Source: a virus
Length of the DNA: 45,098 bases
Virus record (IMG/VR): IMGVR_UViG_3300032236_001251
Span: 1 to 45,098 of that record
Direction: 5' to 3' (one strand)
Each line of letters begins with the position of its first letter. Positions within the stretch are counted from its first letter, which is position 1. Below are positions 11,618 to 19,215 of this stretch, one piece after another. The notes under the pieces are model-generated. The model was not told where the DNA came from, made no database searches, and worked only from the letters and a program-made list of their open reading frames with translations. Both the position numbers and the translations under genes were made by a program.

Positions 11618-11799
11618 TTTTTCGTCACCGTCAATGATTCTATTTGTGTGTTTAAATCATTAATTTGATTAGTTAGCTGATTAATTTGAGAGTTTGCATC
11701 TTTAATCTGATTTACATAATCTGCTTGGGTTTGATTCCATGCTGCTAAATTTACCCCAAAAGCAACTAGTAGTATCCAGAATAAGATTTTGACTATCAT
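11614..11799 (-). CDS. membrane-anchored coiled-coil protein (61 aa)
   Basis: Residues 3-20 (VKILFWILLVAFGVNLAA) form a membrane helix; residues 25-58 are a clean heptad repeat of I/L positions (QIKDANSQINQLTNQINDLNTQIESL). A smaller version of the design at 10114-10680. Start overlaps the upstream stop (TAATG). Possible spanin-like or membrane-scaffold role. Confidence 0.65.
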   Translation of the reverse strand: MIVKILFWILLVAFGVNLAAWNQTQADYVNQIKDANSQINQLTNQINDLNTQIESLTVTKK

Positions 11800-12044
11800 T
11801 ACTTCTTATTCTTGTTTAATTCTTGTAATGAAACTAGTCTGTCAATAATATACTTGATTTCTTTTTCAGTTCTGAGAGACAGCTCTTCTTTACCCGTCAA
11901 CTTGCTAATCTTCTTCTTGTACTTGATCTTTTCAAAATCAAAGGTCATCTTTCCAGCACTTATACGATTATAAAGAAATTTAATATGATTGTCCATATTT
12001 TTTCTTTTACGCAATTTGCGATTAATATCTCTACCGTATTTCAT
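11799..12044 (-). CDS. basic hypothetical protein (81 aa)
   Basis: The ATG at 12044 overlaps the SSB stop (TAATG) and is preferred over an upstream frame start inside ssb. Rich in Lys and Arg throughout (RDINRKLRKRKNMDNHIKF), helical, with a coiled segment at the C-terminus. Translational coupling to SSB suggests a DNA-related role, but no domain is recognised. Confidence 0.65.
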   Translation of the reverse strand: MKYGRDINRKLRKRKNMDNHIKFLYNRISAGKMTFDFEKIKYKKKISKLTGKEELSLRTEKEIKYIIDRLVSLQELNKNKK

Positions 12045-12451
12045 TAGAATGGCACATCGCCTTCTGCGTTCCAAATATTATCTTCAGGCTTGCTTGAGAT
12101 TCCCACCAAGTTTTTCTTTAGGGTTCTAGTGGTTACCGCAATCTTTTCGGCATTAATTTCATAGGTGTTGCGAGTATTACCTTCTTTGTCAATGTAAGAC
12201 TCCTCAATCATCTTTCCAATTACAATTACTTCATCTCCCTTTTTCAAAGTGTTTAGAGAGTCTTCTGCAACCGTTTTCCAAGCTTTTACTGTCCACCATG
12301 AAGTATCTTTATCTTCCCATTCGCCAGTATTGGCATTCTTTGTTCGGTCATTTGTAGCAATTCGTAGTCTAAGTCCAGTCCCGCCAGCATACTTAATTGG
12401 GTCGGGGTCTTGACCAATACGTCCAGAAATTGTAACTATTGGATTACTCAT
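12044..12451 (-). CDS. ssb: single-stranded DNA-binding protein
   Basis: OB-fold SSB of 135 residues: N-terminal TISGRIGQDPDPIKYAGGTGLRLRIATNDR, central TSWWTVKAWKTVAEDSLNTLKKGDEVIVIGKM, and the last residues GDVPF, matching the acidic D-D/V-x-P-F tip by which bacterial SSBs recruit partners. Shorter than cellular SSBs (about 165-180 residues) because the linker is brief. It coats single-stranded DNA in replication and recombination and would serve the DnaE/RecA module at the other end of the window. Confidence 0.93.
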   Translation of the reverse strand: MSNPIVTISGRIGQDPDPIKYAGGTGLRLRIATNDRTKNANTGEWEDKDTSWWTVKAWKTVAEDSLNTLKKGDEVIVIGKMIEESYIDKEGNTRNTYEINAEKIAVTTRTLKKNLVGISSKPEDNIWNAEGDVPF

Positions 12452-12582
12452 TTTGTCTCTTTTCTTTGTCTTTTAGGTTTAGGTAGTGTTTGTATATACT
12501 TATTTAATTGTTCTATTTCCCATTTAAGATATGCGATCCTGCTTAGCAAATAAACGCAAAACGGTATTAGGACATAAATCAT
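12448..12582 (-). CDS. 44-aa membrane peptide with basic tail
   Basis: Four-base overlaps with both neighbours (ATGA). MIYVLIPFCVYLLSRIAYL is a short hydrophobic N-terminus and the tail KPKRQRKETK is strongly basic. The coupling to ssb is the main support. Confidence 0.5.
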   Translation of the reverse strand: MIYVLIPFCVYLLSRIAYLKWEIEQLNKYIQTLPKPKRQRKETK

Positions 12583-12818
12583 TGATTAGATGACCAATGA
12601 TCGGATGCTTTTCCTTCTGATTCTTTTACAGACTTTCCTTCGTCATATAATTTATGGATAGTGCCATGATTTGTAATTCCTTTAACATAATCTAAAGAGT
12701 GTTTTTCAGCATCTTCTAGCGTGTCCCCATAACCCCTGCATTGCCAGTTGCCACATTTTACATACCAAGACCAAAAATCACGGACCTTGGTAAATTGTAT
12801 TCTTACTTCTTCAGCCAT
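12579..12818 (-). CDS. hypothetical protein (79 aa)
   Basis: Leaderless start: a TTGACA-18-TAGAAT promoter ends six bases before the ATG. Strand-rich (VRIQFTKVRDFWSWYVKCGNWQCRGYGDTLEDAEKHSLDYVKG), with a pattern like small phage or dsRBD-like folds (W.W...C....C.G...T.EDA...), but no confident family. First gene of a leftward operon that contains ssb. Confidence 0.7.
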   Translation of the reverse strand: MAEEVRIQFTKVRDFWSWYVKCGNWQCRGYGDTLEDAEKHSLDYVKGITNHGTIHKLYDEGKSVKESEGKASDHWSSNQ

Positions 12819-12824
12819 TGTTTT

Positions 12825-12854
12825 ATTCTATCACTTGCTGTTAGCTTTTGTCAA
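12825..12854 (-). promoter_or_regulatory. leaderless promoter TTGACA-18-TAGAAT
   Basis: On the minus strand TTGACA (12849-12854), 18 bases, TAGAAT (12825-12830) with TGA in front, then six bases to the ATG at 12818. The -10 partly overlaps the stop of the glycosylase gene. Confidence 0.8.
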
Positions 12855-13319
12855 GGGGTGTGTAGGCCAATAATATAAACATTTTTCACAACAAGGTGTG
12901 TTATATTTACTATTTACTGACTTTGCATGCTCGGCATAATATATTGGATCTTTGCGATATAAATTTGCTTTATGAGTTGCAACAATACGGCTTAATGTAT
13001 CTTTGTTTAAATACCATTCTGGAGTTTTACTACCCCATTTGTTTTTCATGGTTTTGAATAAAACTTCAATATTTTCTTCGTTTTTGTCTGTTTTAATGCC
13101 ACGATATTTAGCTTCTTTAATCATTGTTTGAACATAGTCATACAGGTGATATTCAGATCCCTCCCACATTAAAACTGCAGGATGATTACGCCATGCCTTA
13201 CCATTAGTAGACAATACTTTAAGAATTTGATATCCCTCAAGTATTTGTTTGTTTAGTCTTTTATTGTCTAGGTACTGTGCAGCAAATATATAATTTGCAG
13301 ATGGAAGAAATGTTTGCAT
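12831..13319 (-). CDS. pyrimidine-dimer glycosylase-like protein (162 aa)
   Basis: N-terminus MQTFLPSANYIFAAQYLDNKRLNKQILEGYQIL followed by AWRNHPAVLMWEGSEYHLYDYVQTM matches the MSMEG_6728-type family related to the PF03013 pyrimidine-dimer glycosylases (LD..RL.KQ.....IL, W.NHP....W). These are thought to cut DNA at UV dimers. A phage of sunlit water would gain from such repair, but activity is unproven. A C-terminal CCEKC segment adds a possible metal site. Transcribed from a leaderless promoter just upstream. Confidence 0.75.
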   Translation of the reverse strand: MQTFLPSANYIFAAQYLDNKRLNKQILEGYQILKVLSTNGKAWRNHPAVLMWEGSEYHLYDYVQTMIKEAKYRGIKTDKNEENIEVLFKTMKNKWGSKTPEWYLNKDTLSRIVATHKANLYRKDPIYYAEHAKSVNSKYNTPCCEKCLYYWPTHPLTKANSK

Positions 13320-13325
13320 GACCTT

Positions 13326-13355
13326 ATTCTACCATGCAATATCTTGCCTTGTCAA
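13326..13355 (-). promoter_or_regulatory. leaderless promoter TTGACA-18-TAGAAT
   Basis: Minus-strand TTGACA (13350-13355), 18 bases, TAGAAT (13326-13331) with TGG in front, then six bases to the ATG at 13319. Same hexamers and spacing as the promoter at 12825-12854. It overlaps the rightward promoter at 13344-13372. Confidence 0.82.
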
Positions 13356-13372
13356 CAGTCAAATGGTATAAT
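13344..13372 (+). promoter_or_regulatory. rightward promoter TTGCCT-17-TATAAT
   Basis: TTGCCT (13344-13349), 17 bases, TATAAT (13367-13372) with TGG in front. Drives the PA14-protein operon; its -35 is entangled with the divergent leaderless promoter, so the two are likely to compete. Confidence 0.7.
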
Positions 13373-13409
13373 TAACTAGTTATATATGCTTTACCTCGGA
13401 GGTCATTAA

Positions 13410-15824
13410 TTGACCAGAAAGATTAAATATTTTGTTATAACCCTATTTGCCATAGGGCTATTCTTTTTATTAGCACCTTCTAAGGCTCATGCTGATGATA
13501 CTACCTCTATTCAAGCTCAAATAGCCCCAGATACGTCTTCAGATCCCGCCCCAATTATAAATATTACAACTCCAGATATACAGTCTAAAATAAATAGCGC
13601 TACCGCTCTTTTAAACACAACATCTCAAGCAGATTCTACCGCAATTATTACAGCTATTCAAGCCAACGTACCTAATGCGGATACTCAAACAACCATTCAA
13701 ATAGCAACCAGCCAAGAACCAATTTTATCTGCAATTGATAGTGCCACAACGCAAATTGAAATAGCACATCAAGCAATAGATTCTGCTACAGTTGCTTTAA
13801 ATATTGCAAACAATAATAAATTAATTTTAGATTCACAAACCGTTATTGTTTCACAAGCACAATTATTTTTAGATACTTCTACTGCTTTATTAAACGATGC
13901 TCAAAATACATTAACAATAGAAACTGCAAAATTATCAGATCTTCAATTAACATCTGATACAACACAATCTAATTTTTATACAGAAAACAGCAATCTTGGT
14001 ACAGCTACAAGCAATTTAGATATTGCACAAAATAATTTAACATCTGCACAAACAGATTTAACAAACAATGGAACAATTACTGTAACAACAAATGGAATTA
14101 CCGCAAGCGTTTATAATGCAGGAGGAAGATCTCCCGCACTGCCCGCTTCAAATGCTACACCAGTACTGACAACTACAGTACCTCAAATTGTTTATAATTG
14201 GGGTAGTGGATCAGTATTGGGTGCAAGAGCAGATGGCGTAATTGTAAAATTTACAGGAACAATAACAATTCCAAACGAAGCAAGTTCATTAAGATATGCA
14301 GTTTATTCTGATGATGGAGCACTTTTATATATTGATAATCAAGTAGCAATTAACAATTGGAGAGATCAAGGACCAACTTGGAGTCCTTATAGTCAAACTT
14401 ACGATGTATCTTCAAATAAACAACAAACATTTACTCTTTGGTATTATGAAAATGGTGGCGGAGCAGTTTGTACCCTAGGTTGGATGATAATTAGAGCAGA
14501 CGGTACAGGTTATTTTACAAGCCCTACTGCAATTAATTTTGGTACAAATACAACAACTCAAGATCCAGTTAAAGTTGCTGCTGTAAATACAGCACAAAAT
14601 AATTTATCATCTGCTCAATCTGCCTATGCAACTCAATTATCTATAAGAGACTCCGCTTATCAAGCATGGCAAGATGCCATAAATGCTGTTAATGCTCAAC
14701 AATCTGTTATTGATTCTGCACAAGCAACATATAGTACCGCTCAACAAAATCTTATTATTGCTCAACAAAATTTAACTACAGAACAACAAAATTTAACTAT
14801 GCAGCAACAAAACTTAAACATTTCTTTGCAAACAGCAAATTCTCTTGCAGATACTGCAACTGTTGCAGTTCAATCAGCTGTTACGGCTATGGATAATGCT
14901 GTATCTGTTACAAATGATTATTATGCACAACTTGCAGCAGCGAAAGCAGCAGCAGACAAAGCAGCAGCAGATGCAGCAGCAGCGAAAGCACAAGCAGATG
15001 CATTGGCAGCACAAAAAGCAGCAGCGAAAGCACAAGCAGATGCATTAGCAGCACAACAAGCAGCACAAAAAGCAGCAGCGGATAAAGCAGCAGCAGATGC
15101 AGCAGCAGCAAAAGCACAAGCAGATGCATTGGCAGCACAACAAGCAGCAGACAAAGCAGCAGCGGATAAAGCAGCAGCAGACAAAGCAGCAGCGGATCAA
15201 GCAGCAAAAGATGCTCAAGCCAAAGCAGATGCTGCAAAAGCAGAAGCAGATGCAAAAGCTGCAGCACAACAAGCAGCGGATCAAGCAGCAAAAGATGCTC
15301 AAGCCAAAGCAGATGCTGCAAAAGCAGCAGCAGATAAAGCAAAACAAGATACTATTGGTGTTGTACCAAATAGTCCAGATCAACTTTCAGATACCGTAGT
15401 AAAAGAAGCACCAGCCGAAGCCCTAGTTCCACATATTCAACAAGATGTAAAGGGTGTGGAAAACGGTGGTATTCAATTCTTTGGTACTAAATCACAACCA
15501 CAAGTAGTTGGAGAAGATGGAAAGCTTACTCCACCACCTCCACCTCCAGGTTCAGGTTTACCTATTCCACCAGAAGCTATCACAACTAAAGATACTTTTA
15601 TTGGACAGCCTGGAGGTACTACTTTTAATGCTCCAGATATATTTGTTCCAGTAGATACAATTACCGTAACAGTTCCTGTTCCTGGAGCACAAGCATTGGC
15701 TGATGCATATGTAGCATTGGCTAATATTGGGGCTGATATGTCCCCAGTAACCCGCAAAAAAGCTAAAAAAATATTAGTTCTAACTGTAGCAGTTAGTGCT
15801 ATTAGAAGGAGGTTTGGACAATGA
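13410..15824 (+). CDS. secreted PA14-domain, Ala-rich coiled-coil protein (804 aa)
   Basis: TTG start with GGAGGT six bases upstream. Residues 1-28 are a signal peptide (FVITLFAIGLFFLLAPSKAHA). Residues 50-215 are coiled-coil-like; about 226-363 is a PA14 domain (VKFTGTITIPNEASSLRYAVYSDDGALLYIDNQ, then FTLWYYENGGGAVCTLGW), usually a carbohydrate-binding module; 390-505 is coiled again; about 507-645 is a TolA-like Ala-rich repeat (AKAQADALAAQ units); then a PPPPPPG stretch and a hydrophobic segment ending in RRRFGQ. It would be exported and anchored at the cell surface, or be a virion fibre. Heads a rightward operon with two membrane proteins, opposite to its surroundings. Confidence 0.8.
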   Translation: MTRKIKYFVITLFAIGLFFLLAPSKAHADDTTSIQAQIAPDTSSDPAPIINITTPDIQSKINSATALLNTTSQADSTAIITAIQANVPNADTQTTIQIATSQEPILSAIDSATTQIEIAHQAIDSATVALNIANNNKLILDSQTVIVSQAQLFLDTSTALLNDAQNTLTIETAKLSDLQLTSDTTQSNFYTENSNLGTATSNLDIAQNNLTSAQTDLTNNGTITVTTNGITASVYNAGGRSPALPASNATPVLTTTVPQIVYNWGSGSVLGARADGVIVKFTGTITIPNEASSLRYAVYSDDGALLYIDNQVAINNWRDQGPTWSPYSQTYDVSSNKQQTFTLWYYENGGGAVCTLGWMIIRADGTGYFTSPTAINFGTNTTTQDPVKVAAVNTAQNNLSSAQSAYATQLSIRDSAYQAWQDAINAVNAQQSVIDSAQATYSTAQQNLIIAQQNLTTEQQNLTMQQQNLNISLQTANSLADTATVAVQSAVTAMDNAVSVTNDYYAQLAAAKAAADKAAADAAAAKAQADALAAQKAAAKAQADALAAQQAAQKAAADKAAADAAAAKAQADALAAQQAADKAAADKAAADKAAADQAAKDAQAKADAAKAEADAKAAAQQAADQAAKDAQAKADAAKAAADKAKQDTIGVVPNSPDQLSDTVVKEAPAEALVPHIQQDVKGVENGGIQFFGTKSQPQVVGEDGKLTPPPPPPGSGLPIPPEAITTKDTFIGQPGGTTFNAPDIFVPVDTITVTVPVPGAQALADAYVALANIGADMSPVTRKKAKKILVLTVAVSAIRRRFGQ

Positions 15825-16009
15825 AACAATTCTTTAAGGATATTTCTGCAGATTTTTTCAGTGAAATCTGGACATTTGTTGGGTTATTCTCAGCTTGGCT
15901 AGTTTTGACGGGATCTGCAAAAACAATTATTGGACAAGTAACTTTAATATCTTTTGTTCTCTGGATTATAACCTTGAGACTAAGAAATCCAAAGGATAAG
16001 GAGGACTAA
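15821..16009 (+). CDS. small membrane protein (62 aa), holin candidate
   Basis: Overlaps the PA14 gene by four bases (ATGA) and is preceded by AGGAGG. Two predicted helices, roughly residues 15-33 (IWTFVGLFSAWLVLTGSA) and 37-52 (IGQVTLISFVLWIITL), with a charged C-terminus (RLRNPKDKED). Size and layout fit a class II holin, but the endolysin is 8 kb away. Confidence 0.6.
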   Translation: MKQFFKDISADFFSEIWTFVGLFSAWLVLTGSAKTIIGQVTLISFVLWIITLRLRNPKDKED

Positions 16010-16294
16010 ATGGCTAAAGTAACAGAAGAACCAACACAAGTTGGAAGCGGTGCTATTGCAAGCATCAATAACATCATTATGCGAATTGTTGCAGTATTTG
16101 CTGCATCTGGTTTGAGCGTAATTGGTGCTGGTGCAGTTGTAGGAATCTCTACAATTAAAGCAGTAATATTGGCTGGAACATTAGGAGTAGCCACAGTAGT
16201 TGAAAGACTTGCTCGTGGATTCCTTGATGATGGTAAATTAACTATTGATGAAATCAATGGTGCATTTGCAGCAGTTGATAAAAAAGCTAATTAA
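16010..16294 (+). CDS. membrane protein (94 aa), holin candidate
   Basis: Starts on the base after the previous stop, behind AAGGAGG. Two hydrophobic segments (IIMRIVAVFAASGLSVIGAGAVVGIS and AVILAGTLGVATVVERLA) followed by an amphipathic tail FLDDGKLTIDEINGAFAAVDKK. I recall this DGKLT.DEIN.AF ending in putative holins or membrane proteins of actinobacterial phages. Last gene of the rightward island. Confidence 0.65.
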   Translation: MAKVTEEPTQVGSGAIASINNIIMRIVAVFAASGLSVIGAGAVVGISTIKAVILAGTLGVATVVERLARGFLDDGKLTIDEINGAFAAVDKKAN

Positions 16295-16360
16295 TGTTTT
16301 GTTTTACAATGTATAATTTGTGATACTAAAACTGAGATAATAAGGCAAGTATTAATACAT

Positions 16361-16403
16361 AGGATGATGGCGATGGGCATATTTTAATCCCTCCCATCAT
16401 CCT
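16361..16403. terminator. hairpin between converging genes
   Basis: AGGATGATGG (16361-16370) pairs perfectly with CCATCATCCT (16394-16403); an inner GGG/CCC adds to the stem and the loop is AT-rich. It overlaps the 3' end of the DUF1003 gene and lies 67 bases past the rightward operon, so it probably acts in both directions. Confidence 0.7.
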
Positions 16404-16767
16404 TTATCATTCTTAAATCTTCTTGCATGTCTCTAATGACATCATGAATTTCTTCAACCATTATGTTAGTTTCAGTAGAGATTCTTAAATCTTTACGGGC
16501 TATTTTCTTCTCTATATCCCCTTCTCTATTTCCTGATGAAAGGAGTAGGGAAGACAATATAATAGCTTCTAAAGACACTACAAGGGTTAATAAGCCAAAA
16601 GGAAAAGGCTCTACTTTAAATATGATCCAGACTGCCCACCATATAAGATGACCAATCAGGAACCAAGGACTAGCAGACTTTTCTGCAGTCCAATCTGAGA
16701 ATTCTTCAATCCTATTCTCAAAATGTAAGAATAAATGTTTAATCTTTTTAATTATTTTTGTTTTCAC
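16384..16767 (-). CDS. DUF1003-family membrane protein (127 aa)
   Basis: GTG start nine bases after a TATAAT (TGA in front). Two membrane helices (FLIGHLIWWAVWIIF, FGLLTLVVSLEAIILSSLLLSS) linked by KVEPFPFG, then NREGDIEKKIARKDLRISTETNIMVEEIHDVIRDMQEDL. This reproduces the DUF1003 pattern (W...N.....FDPYPF..L....S..A......S.NR....R...D......E.EI..L). Role unknown in cells and phages. Confidence 0.8.
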   Translation of the reverse strand: MKTKIIKKIKHLFLHFENRIEEFSDWTAEKSASPWFLIGHLIWWAVWIIFKVEPFPFGLLTLVVSLEAIILSSLLLSSGNREGDIEKKIARKDLRISTETNIMVEEIHDVIRDMQEDLRMIKDDGRD

Positions 16768-16796
16768 GATATAGCAATTATATCATGAAATGAATA

Positions 16797-17018
16797 CTAA
16801 ATTAGTTTTTGTTTGTTTGATTCCAACAACATATGGTAATTAAATTGTTCCATAAACTTATTAATAATAAAAACTGTATCATCTACTGCATGTTGTGCAG
16901 CTTTTACCATTTGATCTTCTTCAAAACGATCATTGATTGCCCATTGTTCAAGTAATTCTCTTGAAACTTGAGTTGTAATATCTTCAAGTTGTTGCATTGA
17001 TAGTGGAATATCAGCCAT
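16797..17018 (-). CDS. hypothetical helical protein (73 aa)
   Basis: Overlaps the upstream gene by 8 bases. All-helical by composition (LEDITTQVSRELLEQWAINDRFEEDQMVKAAQHAVDDTVFIINKFMEQFN). No family recognised. Confidence 0.6.
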   Translation of the reverse strand: MADIPLSMQQLEDITTQVSRELLEQWAINDRFEEDQMVKAAQHAVDDTVFIINKFMEQFNYHMLLESNKQKLI

Positions 17019-17301
17019 GATTTTTATTCTTTCTACTATAGTTCATTGGATTAATGTGAAACATACTTCTAATTTTATTTGCTCTTGCCTCTGTTATCCA
17101 TTTATTAATGTTAAATAGATATACTGAGATGTAAATGGTTGAACCAAATATAAATCCCCATTGCTTTGTTATGATACTATACCATACCCAAGCACATTCT
17201 GTCATTATTCCTACTGCATATCCCCGCCAATTTTTGCGTCCAGTAAGATATATTCCTACTACGCCTATTGCAGATAATGCCCACGACCAAATTGGATTCA
17301 T
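17011..17301 (-). CDS. small multi-span membrane protein (96 aa)
   Basis: ATG behind AAGGAG. Three likely helices (PIWSWALSAIGVVGIYLTG, GYAVGIMTECAWVWYSII, WGFIFGSTIYISVYLFNI). The pattern NP.WSW.LSAIGV.G..L.GRK...A...G...Q..W..Y....QWGF is one I recall from membrane proteins of many actinobacterial phages, with PQ-loop-like features. Function unknown. A TATAAT (17317-17322) right after the terminator of the Ig-like gene could be its promoter. Confidence 0.7.
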   Translation of the reverse strand: MNPIWSWALSAIGVVGIYLTGRKNWRGYAVGIMTECAWVWYSIITKQWGFIFGSTIYISVYLFNINKWITEARANKIRSMFHINPMNYSRKNKNHG

Positions 17302-17328
17302 ATTTACTCCTTATTTATTATACCAAAA

Positions 17329-17351
17329 GGGACAGGATTTTTTCCTGTCCC
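17329..17351 (-). terminator. intrinsic terminator of the Ig-like gene
   Basis: GGGACAGGA and TCCTGTCCC form a 9-bp perfect stem with an A/T loop, followed on the minus strand by TTTT. It lies 17 bases after the stop of the 575-residue gene, so that gene is an independent transcript. Confidence 0.9.
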
Positions 17352-17367
17352 CCAAGGTTGTTTTAAT

Positions 17368-19095
17368 TTAAGCGTTTAGCTTTGCCTTGATCTTTGTTAC
17401 AAGAGCAATTAGTGCCTTAACTTGTAGTGCTAGTGCCTTAACGGCTGCTAGTGCTTCTGAAGCGGCTTGTGTTGCATTTTGAGCCTCATCGTATGCATTG
17501 TTAGCAGCATCTGTTGCAGCGTTAGCAGCATCAAGTGCTAGTGAAGAGTCACTTGAACCTGAGATATTTGCTACTGCAGAGAGATCAATTCCCTTTGCTG
17601 CAGTTGCAAGACCTGTTGCGGTTCCTGACTTAGCCTTAATTGTAAATGTTCCTTGATATAGAGGAGCATATACTGTCCATGTTGCAACACCATTTACAAA
17701 CTTTGGTGTAGCAGAACCAGCAAGTGAAATACCACCCAATTGTGTAGATGATGTAATATCTGAATCAAGCAGATTTACATATGATGCACTAGCAGATGCA
17801 GTATCTGAAATTGCATTACCCGAAGCATCTAGTGCTGTTAGAGTGATCTTTACTTCTGTTCCTGGAGCGTAAGTATCTTTGTCAAAAGCCAACTTTAGTG
17901 TTGAAGCAACTGAATTACCTACAGTAACTGGAGTAGTTGCAGAAGCAACTGCTGTTGTAGCATTTCCGTTGTCTGTAAATGTAATTACAGATGAACCTGC
18001 TGCGACGCCTGTTACTGCAAAATATGCAATACCAGCAACTGTTGTTTGTGTGGCTGAAACAGTAGCAATTGTTGTGGTTGATGATGAAGCATAAACGGTT
18101 GTACCATCTGCTACAAGATTACCATTTGAATCTGTTACCTTTACTGCAATTCCTGGATTTGTTGAAGAACCATTAGTTCCATTGGAACCTACACGGTAAA
18201 CTCCCCAACCCTTTGTTACTTCAAACTTAGATGCAGTTCCAGAGAATGCTACTGTCTTTGTTGAGAAAATTGAATTTCCAACATAAACTGTAATAGTTCC
18301 TGTTCCCGCAGTTCCGTCTGGACTAATACCAACATAACCGACACCATTTGTTAGTGTGATTGCTGCTAGGCGTGATGTACCAGATGTATTGCCATTTGCA
18401 ATAAGTCCGCTACCTGAAATTTGTGCATAAACATCTGTACCAGCATATGCTGATCCGACGCCATCTTTTAGGACAAGGCGAATGTTTCCTGCTTGTGATC
18501 CAACATTCTTAGATACGGCAATTGTCGCATCTGTGGTTGTAGTAGTATCTGTTCCAGCATTTAGCAATGCAGTTGAATCTGCTGGTGCAAATGTTCCTGC
18601 CTTTGCTGCTGCATTAACAGTAATTGTTACTGATGAATCTGCAGTTGAACTAAAAATACCGCTTGATGTTTCAAGATATGTATTTGCAACAATTGTTCCT
18701 ACGTTTGGAGTATTGATTACAATTGTGTAAAGTTGTGCAGTTGGAGTATCGTTTGACACAAAAGCAGATGTTGCTCCTGATGTAATTGTTACTTTACCTG
18801 ATGATGTACCATTTGAACTAGCAATGGTGGCACCTGCTCCACTTACTGTTACAACAGTTTTTTTAGTTGTATTTGATAATACTTGTAGCGTAACTGTGTT
18901 TGCGGGACCCGCCACACCGTTTGCTGTTTTTACGTCTGCTGATGGTTGCACTACAGGAGTATGACCGTCGTCATAAAGCACTGCCAATGAAACTGTTTGG
19001 TTAGCAGGAGTTGTAGCTGATGCTGACACTGCTGAAACGAAACCAAGTCCCAATGAGATTGCAAGAATCGCAGAGATCTTTTTCATATTCTTCAT
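17368..19095 (-). CDS. secreted Ig-like surface protein (575 aa)
   Basis: Signal peptide at residues 1-27 (ISAILAISLGLGFVSAVSASA). The body is rich in Thr, Ser, Ala, Val and Gly with repeated Ig-like strand patterns (VKVTDSNGNLVADGTTVYA, VKITLTALDASGNAISD), as in bacterial Big-type domains or S-layer proteins. The last 70 residues are an Ala-rich heptad helix (LDAANAATDAANNAYDEA...) ending in KIKAKLNA. I recall abundant cell-surface proteins of freshwater actinobacteria with the same ending, so it may be a captured host surface protein. It has its own strong promoter and terminator, so high expression is likely. Confidence 0.75.
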   Translation of the reverse strand: MKNMKKISAILAISLGLGFVSAVSASATTPANQTVSLAVLYDDGHTPVVQPSADVKTANGVAGPANTVTLQVLSNTTKKTVVTVSGAGATIASSNGTSSGKVTITSGATSAFVSNDTPTAQLYTIVINTPNVGTIVANTYLETSSGIFSSTADSSVTITVNAAAKAGTFAPADSTALLNAGTDTTTTTDATIAVSKNVGSQAGNIRLVLKDGVGSAYAGTDVYAQISGSGLIANGNTSGTSRLAAITLTNGVGYVGISPDGTAGTGTITVYVGNSIFSTKTVAFSGTASKFEVTKGWGVYRVGSNGTNGSSTNPGIAVKVTDSNGNLVADGTTVYASSSTTTIATVSATQTTVAGIAYFAVTGVAAGSSVITFTDNGNATTAVASATTPVTVGNSVASTLKLAFDKDTYAPGTEVKITLTALDASGNAISDTASASASYVNLLDSDITSSTQLGGISLAGSATPKFVNGVATWTVYAPLYQGTFTIKAKSGTATGLATAAKGIDLSAVANISGSSDSSLALDAANAATDAANNAYDEAQNATQAASEALAAVKALALQVKALIALVTKIKAKLNA

Positions 19096-19168
19096 TATTA
19101 CCTTTCGTATACGTTGTTTATTTTTTATCCCTGATCAGGATTATCGTACCTTTTGGCACGAATACTCT

Positions 19169-19198
19169 ATTGTACCGCATAATTAACCTTTTGGTCAA
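19169..19198 (-). promoter_or_regulatory. strong promoter TTGACC-18-TACAAT
   Basis: Minus-strand TTGACC (19193-19198), 18 bases, TACAAT (19169-19174). The untranslated leader of about 65 bases holds the palindrome CCTGATCAGG and ends in GAAAGG before the ATG. CCAAAAGG occurs twice, once between the hexamers and once just past the -10. Confidence 0.8.
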
Positions 19199-19215
19199 GG
19201 CGTCTCAGGATACTC

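Noticed and set aside
14845-15399. Several long frames on both strands across the Ala-rich repeat, including Leu- or Cys/Ala-rich ones
   Set aside because: They are frame shadows of the GCAGCA-type repeat in the PA14 protein, which has the signal peptide, start signal and domain structure.
13410-15824. Diversity-generating retroelement with the long surface protein as target
   Set aside because: No reverse transcriptase or template repeat is visible; the repeats are ordinary Ala-rich coiled coil.
17879-18730. Plus-strand frames of 71 and 82 residues opposite the Ig-like protein
   Set aside because: Shadows of a Thr/Val/Ala-rich coding sequence without start signals or operon context.
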